This document shows, in pieces, positions 1 through 8,077 of a stretch of DNA of 64,000 bases (position 1 is its first letter; each line of letters begins with the position of its first letter). Under the pieces are notes generated by a model that saw only the letters and a program-made list of their open reading frames with translations, did no database searches and was not told the DNA's origin. The DNA comes from Pedobacter sp. D749 (GTDB lineage: Bacteria; Bacteroidota; Bacteroidia; Sphingobacteriales; Sphingobacteriaceae): assembly GCF_019317285.1 (NCBI RefSeq), contig NZ_CP079218.1, positions 1,860,001 through 1,924,000 on the forward strand. The letters are read 5' to 3'. The translations under genes and the position numbers were made by a program.

Positions 1-135
1 AATCGTTTAATTGGAGATAGCAAACTGCCAGAAAATAAAAGAATTACCAAAACAACTGCACCTTTTCGCTTGGAAGGTAAACCTTTAAATTCTGCGGGAT
101 TATTAGGCCCGGTGGTAATACAAGTGGAAGAGTAA
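1..135 (+). CDS. C-terminal end of a glycoside hydrolase (partial)
   Basis: Frame 1 is open from the window edge to TAA at 133-135 and gives 44 residues. The tail contains SAGLLGPVVIQ, which resembles the closing beta-strand of large Bacteroidota glycoside hydrolases such as GH106 alpha-L-rhamnosidases and GH2 enzymes, where an SGLLGPV-type ending is common (family recollection, not searched). The next genes on this strand are also carbohydrate enzymes, which fits a polysaccharide utilisation region. The catalytic part lies outside the window, so family and substrate cannot be fixed. Confidence 0.4.
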   Translation, partial: NRLIGDSKLPENKRITKTTAPFRLEGKPLNSAGLLGPVVIQVEE

Positions 136-158
136 TTGAGCATTAAATATTCAAATAA

Positions 159-751
159 ATGAAAAAGATAATTGTACTATTTCTTGTTTTGGTTCAAACT
201 GTTGTTTTCGCACAACAAAATAAAGCAAAGGATAATTTTAATGTTCCGATCAGGTTAGAAAAGGGCGATTTAAATAAAGATGGTTTAACTGACAAAACCG
301 TAATTACAATGGATACCATCGATGCATCCGTTCCCTTGAGATTGCAAATATTTTTTCAACAGCCCAATAAGAAATTTAAACTGGTTTTCTCTTCTACAGA
401 AGTAATTGAACCCCAATATGTAAACGGCATACATACTAAGAATTCAATACCATATTTTTTTATTGAAAAAGGATATTTATTAATGAACTCCGAAAAAAAT
501 GATGTCCGCTTTGAACATAAATTCATTTATAAAAACGGAAGTTCCAATTGATTAAAATCTCCAGCGTAGTATATGATGGGCAAAATTCGACAACCGAGAC
601 GGTGTTTGATCTTGTATCTGGATTGAAAACAGCAACTACAACTCCGTTAGATTCCACAAAAGCGTCAAATAAGTACACAAACAAAATAATGATAAGGCCA
701 TTGCCCACGCTTCAGAATTTAAAATCCTTTGGTAATAAATTATACTGGTAA
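159..751 (+). pseudogene. Secreted FG-GAP/calcium-loop-like protein, frameshifted
   Basis: The first frame (159-551) starts with a signal peptide ending VVFAQQ and carries a DLNKDGLTD loop resembling an FG-GAP or EF-hand calcium loop. It stops after FIYKNGSSN. The frame ending at 751 continues the same protein: reading back from 548 it gives KFQLIKISSVVYDG, which joins naturally to FIYKNG. One missing base in the A-rich stretch around 533-541 explains the break. Full length would be about 196 aa, close to the intact 190-aa protein at 48091-48663, which has a similar layout with a DFDGDGKKD loop. Function is unknown. A sequencing error is the alternative to a true pseudogene. Confidence 0.6.
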
Positions 752-773
752 AATTCAATTAAACAGAAGAACA

Positions 774-1182
774 ATGAAAAAGCTACTTCATATTAACAAA
801 TATTTTGTCTCTCAGGCTTTACTAATTCAGGTATTTATTGTTGCGATGCTTTTTCTAACAGGAAATTTAAAAGCACAGGATAAAGCTTTGGTGAATACAT
901 CAAATTCTCCATATGCCAAATACGTAGTTTCAATATGGCTGATATAGCCTGGACAAAAGGCTTTTGGGCCGATCGTTTTAAAGTAAAAACAGAAACCATG
1001 GTGCCGAAATGATGAGTCTGACCGGTAACGTAAAAATAGGAGAGCCAAACAACTGGAAAAATGTGTTGTACAGGCCGATTGAAGATAAAAATACAGCCAC
1101 TGAAATAAAACTGGTACCATACTTTACCTGGGGAAACCGTGGCCATTCGGAAATGTCGGTTTGGTTGCCTGTGAGTAGATGA
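774..1182 (+). pseudogene. GH127-type beta-L-arabinofuranosidase remnant
   Basis: Three short frames together look like the two ends of one secreted enzyme. ATG 774 gives a signal peptide ending FLTGNLKAQ. After a frameshift near 930, the frame from 935 reads MADIAWTKGFWADRF and stops at 1012. The frame 1012-1182 reads WKNVLYRP and then LVPYFTWGNRGHSEMSVWLP. WTKGFWADRF resembles the N-terminal block of GH127 proteins, and the PYFTWGNRG/MSVWLP block resembles their C-terminal end (family knowledge). The several hundred residues of the (alpha/alpha)6 barrel between them are missing. It is therefore a decayed gene with a large internal deletion and frameshifts. Loss of an arabinofuranosidase beside carbohydrate genes and close to araBDA suggests the local pathway is being trimmed. 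Confidence 0.6.
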
Positions 1183-1380
1183 TATTTATGTTTTACCATA
1201 TAAGACATGTAAGAAAATATAAGGTTATAGCGATTAATAGTTATAAGGTAATAAACTAAGATGCGCTCAGGTGGTCGATAAATAAGAAACAAAAAATATA
1301 CTATTGAGCTTATATGCAACTTAAATTTCTTATATGGTAACCAAAACTAGGGAGTCTTAAGTGATGAAAAATAATAACAA

Positions 1381-2808
1381 ATGAAACTAAAACTTTTAAT
1401 TTTCTTAAACCTCGCATGTGGCCTTGTTGCATCTGCTACGGTTAAACCTGCATCCATTTTTACCGATCACATGGTTTTGCAACAACAAAGCAACGTAGCC
1501 ATTTGGGGCTGGGCCAAGCCGTCAACCAGGATAAAAATCAATACTTCCTGGAATAAACAAAATTATTCGGTTACCGCTGACCAGAGTGGTAAATGGAAAG
1601 TCAAAGTTTCAACCCCATCAGCAGGTGGACCATACGAAATGGAACTCAATGATGGCGAAAAACTCGTTTTAACCGATATCCTGATTGGTGAAGTTTGGTT
1701 TTGTGGAGGGCAATCAAACATGGAAATGCCAATGAAAGGTTTCAAAAGCCAGCCTATCATGGGTTCAAATGAGGTAATTTTAAAATCAGCGAATAAAAAT
1801 ATCAGGTTATATACCGTTCCCCGTTCCTCAATCATTGAGCTACAAGAAAACAGCAAACCATCTGATTGGAAATTGGCTGCGCCGGAAACTGTCTCCAACT
1901 TCAGTGCTACGGCATATTATTTCGGCGCTCTGTTAAGCGAAATGTTAAATGTACCAATCGGGATTATCAACGATAGTTACGGTGGTTCAACTATTGAGGC
2001 CTGGATGTCGCCAGAAGATTTAAAACCTTATACGGAAATCAAGATTCCTTCAAAAGGAGATAGCATCAAAGAGGTGAGCCGTACACCAACCACACTGTAT
2101 AATGGCATGCTTTATCCGGTAATCGGTTATGGCATAAAAGGGGCGATCTGGTATCAGGGCGAATCTAACTATGAACGACCAGACCGTTACGAAGACCTTT
2201 TTCCGGCAATGGTATCCTCGTGGCGTAAAAATTGGGATAATGGCGATTTTCCATTTTTCTATGCTCAAATTGCACCATACAATTACGCGCAGCTCCCGCC
2301 ATATCATGTTGGTGGAAAATATAATTCAGCCTATTTACGGGATGCACAACGAAAATCCTTAACTAAAATACCGAATTCCGGAATGGCTGTTTTATTGGAT
2401 ATTGGCGAGGAAAAATCAATCCATCCGGCAAATAAGAAACAAGGCGGCCAGAGACTGGCGTACCTGGCTTTGGCTCAAACTTATGGTATTAAAGGTTTTG
2501 GTTTTGCAAGTCCGAATTACGAATCATTAACGGTCGAAAAGAATACAGCTGTAGTCAAATTTCAAAATGTACCAAATGGGTTAACTTCTTTTGGTAAAGA
2601 ACTATCTTTATTCGAAATTGCAGGCGCTGATCAGAAATTTTACCCGGCAAAAGCAGCCATAAAAGGAAGTAGCATAACCGTTTCAGCTCCTGAAGTTAAA
2701 GTACCTGTTGCTGTGCGTTATGCCTTTAAAGACTTTGTAACCGGCGACTTATTTGGAAACGATGGCTTGCCTGTTTCCTCTTTCCGTACCGATAACTGGG
2801 ATAATTAA
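1381..2808 (+). CDS. Sialate O-acetylesterase-like carbohydrate esterase (SGNH)
   Basis: This 475-aa protein has an N-terminal signal peptide (cleavage near residue 19, VASAT) and so acts in the periplasm or at the surface. It removes O-acetyl groups from sugars; homologues are annotated as sialate O-acetylesterase, and some act on acetylated plant glycans (CE20-like). Visible motifs are GGQSNMEM with the nucleophile Ser at about 112, GAIWYQGESN (the second SGNH block, about 256-265), and an IHPANK block near 344 carrying the catalytic His. The N-terminal 100 residues look like the beta-domain usual in this family, and length is normal. Neighbours are a GH127 remnant upstream and a DUF5703 hydrolase downstream, so plant-glycan deacetylation is more likely than sialic acid use (inference). 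Confidence 0.85.
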   Translation: MKLKLLIFLNLACGLVASATVKPASIFTDHMVLQQQSNVAIWGWAKPSTRIKINTSWNKQNYSVTADQSGKWKVKVSTPSAGGPYEMELNDGEKLVLTDILIGEVWFCGGQSNMEMPMKGFKSQPIMGSNEVILKSANKNIRLYTVPRSSIIELQENSKPSDWKLAAPETVSNFSATAYYFGALLSEMLNVPIGIINDSYGGSTIEAWMSPEDLKPYTEIKIPSKGDSIKEVSRTPTTLYNGMLYPVIGYGIKGAIWYQGESNYERPDRYEDLFPAMVSSWRKNWDNGDFPFFYAQIAPYNYAQLPPYHVGGKYNSAYLRDAQRKSLTKIPNSGMAVLLDIGEEKSIHPANKKQGGQRLAYLALAQTYGIKGFGFASPNYESLTVEKNTAVVKFQNVPNGLTSFGKELSLFEIAGADQKFYPAKAAIKGSSITVSAPEVKVPVAVRYAFKDFVTGDLFGNDGLPVSSFRTDNWDN

Positions 2809-2871
2809 TAGTCGAATAATGATTTTTACCACGAATACACAGGAAGCACTAAATATTTTGGCTGAGAAATT

Positions 2872-3285
2872 AACCACAAAGGCACAAAGAACACCAAGTA
2901 TGTGCACCAGGCTCTTAAATGCCTTCACGTGTCTGATATGGTTGAAATTTATTAAACATGCTACCTTAGCTGCTCTCAGGTGCCTCAGGTGGTCGACAAA
3001 ATTGACCACAAAGGCACAAAGAACACTAAGTATGTGCACCAGACGCTTAAATGTCCTCAAATGTCTGATAAGGTTGAAATTCATTAAGCCTCCTGTCTTA
3101 CCTGCTCTCAGGTGCCTTAGGTGGTCAAACATATTACAAACAACAAAATTAACCACAAAGGCACAAAGAACACAAAGTATGTGCACCATGGGCTTAAATG
3201 TCCTCAAATGTCTTATATGGTCAAAAAACATAAACCTTAAAAAATCTACCTTTTCCATGGTGATCTTCGTGTCTTTGTGGTTCAC
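2872..3285. repeat. Three direct and one inverted copy of a dispersed intergenic repeat
   Basis: The core AACCACAAAGGCACAAAGAA begins at 2872, at about 3004 (first A replaced by G) and at 3151. Each copy is followed by AAGTATGTGCACCA and a CTTAAATGYCNTCA block. The first two units are about 125-130 bp and end in CTCAGGTGCCTNAGGTGGTC. The third ends in AATGTCTTATATGGTC at about 3222. At 3260-3282, GTGATCTTCGTGTCTTTGTG is the inverse of the core with three mismatches in 23. The same AAATGTCTTATATGGTC end recurs near 52405-52421, so this is a dispersed family. The repeats happen to be open in the frame of the downstream gene, which makes its apparent reading frame start too early. Confidence 0.8.
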
Positions 3286-5515
3286 AATCCCAAATGCTTA
3301 TTCGCAAGAAAAAGACAATATAATTTGGACCTCACAAAGTAACAACTCATCTGAATCCATGCCTGTAGGCGGTGGCGATATCGGCCTAAACCTTTGGGTA
3401 GAAAAAGGAGATGTTTATTTCTATATATCCAAAAGCGGCACCTTCGACGAAAATAATACCTTACTCAAACTTGGTCGCGTAAAACTGAGTTTAAGCCCAA
3501 ATCCCTTCGAAGGAAAAACATTCAAACAAGAATTGGTTTTAAAAGATGGTTACGCTCAGATTTCAGGCAAAAATGGTAGCTTAAATGCTCAAATTAAGGT
3601 CTGGGTTGATGTGTTTAATCCGGTAATCCACCTTGATGTAAAATCAAACCAAAAAATAATTACCCAAGCCAGTTACGAAAGCTGGCGTTTCGAAGACCGC
3701 ATCACAAAAGGCAAAGAGAACAATCAGAATTCGTATAAATGGGCACCCCAGGGTATTGTTAAAACATTTAAAGACGACATAACTTTTAAAAATAATACTG
3801 TTCAATTCTACCATCAAAACAAAGCTGAAACCGTATTCGAGGTTACTGTAAAACAGCAAGGATTGGAGGACAGGAAGGCTGATCTATTTAACCCTTTAAA
3901 AAATCTCATTTTTGGAGGCTCTATGCAAGGCAACAATATGATGCCGGCTGGAAACTATACCGGAATATACCTAAGTACACCATTTAAAGCCTGGATTTTG
4001 AGAAGTAAAATACCTTCTGCTTCAAGTCACATCACCATTAAGTTAAATACTTCAAAAACGGCGTCGATTAGTGAATGGGAGAAAGGTTTAAATGCTGTAA
4101 ATAGCAAAAATCAACAAAAAACGAGTATAAAATGGTGGAATGCTTACTGGAAAAAAAGTTTCATTTATATCAATACTAAAGACGAAACCGCAAATCAATC
4201 TGCTAAAAATTACCAGTTATTCCGGTATATGTTGGGTTGCAATGCTTTTGGTAAATCTCCAACGAAATTCAATGGCGGACTTTTTACTTTCGACCCCCAA
4301 TTAACCGACACGACATTAAAATATACACCCGATTTCAGGAACTGGGGTGGTGGAACGCATACCGCTCAAAACCAACGCCTGGTATATTGGCCCATGTTAA
4401 AAAGCGGGGATTTCGACCTGATGAAACCTCAGTTCGATTTTTATCTGGATTTGTTGAAAAATGCAGAAATCAGAACAGAAGCCGCCTGGGGGCACAAGGG
4501 GGCAGGTTTTGCCGAGCAATTAGAAAATTTCGGATTACCAAATCCTGCTGAGTATGGCTGGAAACGCCCAGCCGATTTTAATAAAGGCATGGAATACAAT
4601 GCCTGGTTAGAATATGAGTGGGATACTGTATTGGAGTTTTGTATGATGATTCTGGAAACTGAAAGATATGGTGGGAAAAATATAGAAAAGTACCTTCCTT
4701 TAATTGAAAGCTCACTTACTTTTTTCAAAGCGCATTATACTTATCTAGCCAAACAGCGAGGAGCGAAAGCATTAGATGCCAATGGCCACTTGGTTTTATA
4801 CCCGGGGTCTGCAGCGGAGACTTATAAAATGGCTTACAATTCCACTTCGACGATTGCAGCTTTAAAAACAGTTTTGGAAAGATTGATTGCGCTGCCTTCT
4901 TTGTCTGAAACTAAGAAAACCGAATGGACAGCGATGCTGAAAACCATTCCGCCAATAAGTTTCAGGACTTTCGGTGGGCATGCTACCATTTCTCCGGCTA
5001 AACTTTGGGAACGCATCAATAATACCGAAAGTCCGCAGTTGTACCCTCTATATCCATGGGGCATTTATGGAATTGGTAAACCCGGTTTAGACACTGCGAT
5101 GAACACTTTTAAATATGACACCGACGTGCTGAAATTCAGCAGTCATGTCGGATGGAAACAGGATAATATTTTTGCGGCACGGCTTGGTTTAACCAATGAG
5201 GCTGCGAAGCTAACTACCGCTAAATTAAAAGATTCAGGCAGGAGGTTTCCTGCATTTTGGGGGCCAGGTTTCGATTGGGTACCTGATCACAATTGGGGTG
5301 GATCGGGCATGATCGGTTTACAAGAAATGCTGATGCAAGTTGATGGAAAAAAAATATATTTGTGCCCGGCATGGCCAAAAGATTGGGATGTTCATTTCAA
5401 GCTTTATGCGCCATATCAAACCATTGTTGAAGGCACTTTAAAAGATGGAAAATTAATAGATTTGAAAGTATTACCAGCAACAAGAAAAGAAGACATAAAA
5501 ATAATGATAGAATGA
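3257..5515 (+). CDS. DUF5703-family secreted glycoside hydrolase-like protein
   Basis: The mature part begins IIWTSQSNNSSESMPVGGGDIGLN, followed by a DVYFYISKSGTFDE block and LKLGRVKLSLSPNPF; this pattern is that of DUF5703 proteins, related in shape to GH95-like (alpha/alpha)6-barrel enzymes. The substrate is unknown, with a side-chain sugar of plant polysaccharide plausible from context. Acidic and Trp-rich barrel motifs run through the second half (ENFGLPNPAEYGW, EYNAWLEYEWDTVLEF, WGPGFDWVPDHNWGG). The frame stays open to 2753, but that part is repeat DNA overlapping the previous gene. I chose ATG 3257, which gives a short signal peptide (VIFVSLWFTIPNAYSQ); ATG 3188, inside the repeat, is the alternative. 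The hydrophobic core of the signal peptide is encoded by the inverted repeat end. With this start the protein is 752 aa. Confidence 0.7.
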   Translation: MVIFVSLWFTIPNAYSQEKDNIIWTSQSNNSSESMPVGGGDIGLNLWVEKGDVYFYISKSGTFDENNTLLKLGRVKLSLSPNPFEGKTFKQELVLKDGYAQISGKNGSLNAQIKVWVDVFNPVIHLDVKSNQKIITQASYESWRFEDRITKGKENNQNSYKWAPQGIVKTFKDDITFKNNTVQFYHQNKAETVFEVTVKQQGLEDRKADLFNPLKNLIFGGSMQGNNMMPAGNYTGIYLSTPFKAWILRSKIPSASSHITIKLNTSKTASISEWEKGLNAVNSKNQQKTSIKWWNAYWKKSFIYINTKDETANQSAKNYQLFRYMLGCNAFGKSPTKFNGGLFTFDPQLTDTTLKYTPDFRNWGGGTHTAQNQRLVYWPMLKSGDFDLMKPQFDFYLDLLKNAEIRTEAAWGHKGAGFAEQLENFGLPNPAEYGWKRPADFNKGMEYNAWLEYEWDTVLEFCMMILETERYGGKNIEKYLPLIESSLTFFKAHYTYLAKQRGAKALDANGHLVLYPGSAAETYKMAYNSTSTIAALKTVLERLIALPSLSETKKTEWTAMLKTIPPISFRTFGGHATISPAKLWERINNTESPQLYPLYPWGIYGIGKPGLDTAMNTFKYDTDVLKFSSHVGWKQDNIFAARLGLTNEAAKLTTAKLKDSGRRFPAFWGPGFDWVPDHNWGGSGMIGLQEMLMQVDGKKIYLCPAWPKDWDVHFKLYAPYQTIVEGTLKDGKLIDLKVLPATRKEDIKIMIE

Positions 5516-5591
5516 GTGAATTTTGAATGAGTGAATGCAAAATGCAATTCACTCATTCTATCAATCTCTCATTCACTAATTAAAAAGAAAC
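5516..5591. repeat. GAATGAGTGAAT hairpin in the intergenic gap
   Basis: The gap begins with GAATGAGTGAATGCA and continues into TGCAATTCACTCATTC, arms of about 15 bases with one unpaired base. It then continues CTATCAATCTCTCATTCACT. The same ATTCACTCATTCTATCA string recurs in the next gap (6393-6500), so this is a short local repeat. It could act as a terminator-like hairpin after the DUF5703 gene, although no T-run follows. Confidence 0.6.
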
Positions 5592-6380
5592 ATGGATTTA
5601 CAATTAAAAGAAAAAGTTATTATCATCACTGGTGCTGCAAAGGGCATTGGTCGCAGTATTGCAGAAGTGTTTGCCAAAGAAAATGCAATTGCGGTAATCG
5701 TAGGTAGAAAAGCAGAAGACAATCAAAAGGTAGTTGATGCAATAACTGCAAATGGAGGAAAAGCCGCACAGTTTGTGGCTGAGTTATCCAACCCTGATGA
5801 TTGTGAAACGGTGGTGAAAAACATTGTGGGTCAATTCGGCAGAATTGATGGTTTAGTGAATAACGCAGGCGTTAATGACGGTGTAGGTTTAGAAAGTGGA
5901 AATTATAAAGACTTTATGGCTTCGTTACATAAAAATGTAGTGCATTATTATTTAATGGCGCACCACGCGCTGCCAGAATTAATTAAAAGTAAAGGGGCAA
6001 TTGTAAACATCACCTCTAAAACTGCAGAAACAGGACAAGGAAATACTTCAGCCTATGCTGCTGCTAATGGAGGTAGAAATGCCTTAACACGGGAATGGGC
6101 CGTAGAGTTGCTTAAATATGGAATCCGTGTAAATGCGGTTGTGGTTGCCGAATGCTGGACGCCCGCTTACGAAACCTGGATTGAAACTTTGGATGATGCT
6201 GAAGAAAAACTAAAAGAAATCACTTCTAAAATTCCATTAGAAAACAGAATGACGACAGCTGAAGAAATTGCAAATATGACAGCTTTTTTAATGTCAGGTA
6301 AATCAAGCCATACCACCGGACAGATCATTCACGTTGATGGCGGTTATGTGCATTTAGACAGAGCTTTGGTAAACGCTTAG
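5592..6380 (+). CDS. SDR-family sugar dehydrogenase-like protein with Asn in place of the catalytic Lys
   Basis: This is a 262-aa short-chain dehydrogenase/reductase, likely cytoplasmic and acting on a sugar or sugar acid. The NAD(P)-binding TGAAKGIG lies at residues 13-20, NNAG at 90-93, and the catalytic Ser in NITSK near 142. The catalytic Tyr155 is followed by AAAN, so position 159 is Asn where the classical YxxxK motif has Lys. C-terminal features (NAVVVAECWTP, TTGQIIHVDGGY) are otherwise normal. It resembles the L-fucose dehydrogenase-type SDRs of Bacteroidota sugar clusters (recollection). The next gene is a zinc dehydrogenase on the same strand, so the two may oxidise the same 6-deoxy or L-sugar (inference). 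Confidence 0.8.
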   Translation: MDLQLKEKVIIITGAAKGIGRSIAEVFAKENAIAVIVGRKAEDNQKVVDAITANGGKAAQFVAELSNPDDCETVVKNIVGQFGRIDGLVNNAGVNDGVGLESGNYKDFMASLHKNVVHYYLMAHHALPELIKSKGAIVNITSKTAETGQGNTSAYAAANGGRNALTREWAVELLKYGIRVNAVVVAECWTPAYETWIETLDDAEEKLKEITSKIPLENRMTTAEEIANMTAFLMSGKSSHTTGQIIHVDGGYVHLDRALVNA

Positions 6381-6392
6381 AAAATTAATTAT

Positions 6393-6500
6393 TGAATGAT
6401 AGATGGAGTGAATGACAGAATATTAGCAAATCGATAAAACATTCTATCATTCCTTAATTCAACATTCACTCATTCTATCACTCAAAATTCAATCATTAAA
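6393..6500. repeat. GAATGA/ATTCACTCATTCTATCA repeat in the intergenic gap
   Basis: The 120-base gap carries GAATGATAGATGGAGTGAATGA and, further on, complementary strings (TTCTATCATTCC, ATTCACTCATTCTATCACTC). It shares ATTCACTCATTCTATCA with the gap at 5516-5591. The complementary pieces could fold into a hairpin in the transcript between the two dehydrogenase genes. Confidence 0.5.
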
Positions 6501-7514
6501 ATGAAAACCCTTACCTGCACCACACCTGGAACCTTTGAATATTCAGAAACGGAAAAACCTGAACTAAAAAAAGACCATTCGATTATAAAAATTAAAAGAA
6601 TTGGCATTTGCGGAACTGATTTACATGCCTTTGAAGGCACCCAACCTTTCTTTAATTACCCAAGAGTGTTAGGTCATGAGTTATCTGGCGAATTGGTTGA
6701 AGCCAATGGAGCCACTGGTTTCAAAATAGGAGAGCCTGTAACCTTTATTCCATACTTTAATTGTGGCGAATGTATTGCCTGCCGGATGAATAAACCCAAC
6801 TGCTGTGTTAAAATGCAGGTTTGCGGGGTACATGTAGATGGCGGGATGCGCGAATATTTACAGGTGCCATCCAGAACACTTTTACATGGCGAAGGATTGA
6901 GTTACGATGAACTCGCTTTGGTTGAACCTTTAGCTATTGGAGCACACGGTGTTCGCAGGGCAGATGTGCAGCCTGGAGAATTTGTACTGGTTATCGGTGC
7001 GGGGCCAATTGGTTTAGGTACGATGGAATTCGCCAGAATAGCCGGAGCTAACGTAATCGCTTTGGATATTAACGAAGACCGTTTAGCATTCTGTAAAGAT
7101 AAACTGAAGGTGGCGCATGTGGTTAATGCCCTTTCAACTGATGTAACGCAACAACTTAGTGATATTACCAATGGAGATATGGCAACGGTAGTAATTGATG
7201 CTACAGGTAATCAAAAAGCAATCAATAACGCCATAAATTACATGGCACATGGCGCAAGGTTTGTTTTAATCGGACTTCAAAAAGGAGATTTGATTTTTAA
7301 TCACCCTGAGTTTCATAAGCGCGAATCGACATTAATGAGCAGCAGAAATGCCACCATTGAAGATTTTGAGCATGTAATAAAATCAATGAAAGCTGGTTTG
7401 GTTAATCCCACCAATTATATTACGCACCAGGTAAAGTTTGAAGAAGTAAAAGATGAGTTTGAAAGCTGGTTAGATCCAAAAAATGGGGTAATTAAAGCAA
7501 TGGTTACCATGTGA
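6501..7514 (+). CDS. Zinc-dependent alcohol/sugar-acid dehydrogenase (MDR)
   Basis: This 337-aa medium-chain dehydrogenase is cytoplasmic and NAD(P)-dependent. Catalytic zinc ligands are visible as Cys37 (GICGTD) and His59-Glu60 (GHE). The structural zinc site is CGECIAC with a further Cys pair near 101-102. The Rossmann motif GAGPIGLG is near residue 172. The GICGTDLHAFEG start and overall layout resemble L-galactonate/L-threonine/sorbitol-type dehydrogenases (LgoD/YjjN-like) rather than ethanol dehydrogenases (family knowledge). It follows the SDR gene by 120 bases, and I infer a two-step sugar oxidation. The exact substrate (L-fuconate, L-galactonate or a related acid) cannot be read from sequence. 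No fuconate dehydratase is present in the window. Confidence 0.8.
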   Translation: MKTLTCTTPGTFEYSETEKPELKKDHSIIKIKRIGICGTDLHAFEGTQPFFNYPRVLGHELSGELVEANGATGFKIGEPVTFIPYFNCGECIACRMNKPNCCVKMQVCGVHVDGGMREYLQVPSRTLLHGEGLSYDELALVEPLAIGAHGVRRADVQPGEFVLVIGAGPIGLGTMEFARIAGANVIALDINEDRLAFCKDKLKVAHVVNALSTDVTQQLSDITNGDMATVVIDATGNQKAINNAINYMAHGARFVLIGLQKGDLIFNHPEFHKRESTLMSSRNATIEDFEHVIKSMKAGLVNPTNYITHQVKFEEVKDEFESWLDPKNGVIKAMVTM

Positions 7515-8020
7515 TTGTAGATGGCATTTTAGTCGTGCGTCATCCTGAACTTGTTTCAGTATTTATGATACATAATGTTCATCCAGAAAGTTTCCGAAAT
7601 AAATCTACTTCAATTATCGTCATTGCGAGAAGGCTTTTTCAGCCGACGAAGCAATCTTTTTAGCAAAAATTACCTGTAGGAAAGATTGCTTCGTCGTTCC
7701 TCCTCGCAATGACGATTTTTTATTGAAGCTAAATCTATTTCAATTTGCCTTATCTTACAGATCTCTCCACTTCGCGTTGCTTCAGTCGAGATGACGATTT
7801 TTTATTAGGACATTCAGCAGTAATTGTTAAATATATCTGCTTAGCCTTCATCATAAAAAGATCCTGAAAAAAGTTCAGGATGACGATCGCGATAATCGTC
7901 CTCGTTTGTAACGAGGATGCACGAAAAAGGCGATTTTATCGCCTAAAGTAATTTTAATAGACATGCTTTAAGGCTTCCGAAGTTTCCATTTCATCACGCC
8001 ACTAAAACTTCGGAAGTTAT
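7515..8020. repeat. Gap packed with dispersed palindromic repeats
   Basis: Several repeat modules lie end to end. First is a GTCATCCTGAACTTGTTTCAG half-site near 7538. Next is a long inverted repeat with outer arms CGTCATTGCGAG (7618-7629) and CTCGCAATGACG (7703-7714) and inner arms around GACGAAGCAATCTTT. A CTTCAGTCGAGATGACG fragment follows near 7780-7796. A short hairpin GATCCTGAAAAAAGTTCAGGATGACG lies near 7860. Another hairpin, CTTCCGAAGTTT/AAACTTCGGAAG, is at 7974-8016. The strings CGTCATTGCGAG and CCTGAA..TTCAGG are common genome-wide repeats in Bacteroidota (recollection). I see no gene here. Confidence 0.7.
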
Positions 8021-8052
8021 AAAAAGGCCGGTAATCCTAAAATTACCGGCCT
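8021..8052 (-). terminator. Rho-independent terminator after araA
   Basis: Read on the minus strand, an 11-base perfect stem AGGCCGGTAAT/ATTACCGGCCT with a 6-base loop is followed by TTTTTATAA. It lies 26-57 bases after the araA stop, a typical intrinsic terminator position. Confidence 0.85.
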
Positions 8053-8077
8053 GAACGTTGAGCGTTAGTTAATCAAA

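Noticed and set aside
2872..3222. CRISPR-like array
   Set aside because: There are only three units of about 125 bases with long, diverged copies and no regular short spacers or cas genes.
2753..3256. N-terminal extension of the DUF5703 gene
   Set aside because: It is in frame but consists of intergenic repeat DNA and overlaps the end of the esterase gene; the signal peptide starts later.
2749..3285. Minus-strand frame of 178 codons with repeated peptides over the 2.9-kb repeats
   Set aside because: The repeated peptide only reflects the DNA repeat units; there is no signal or domain, and it overlaps real genes at both ends.
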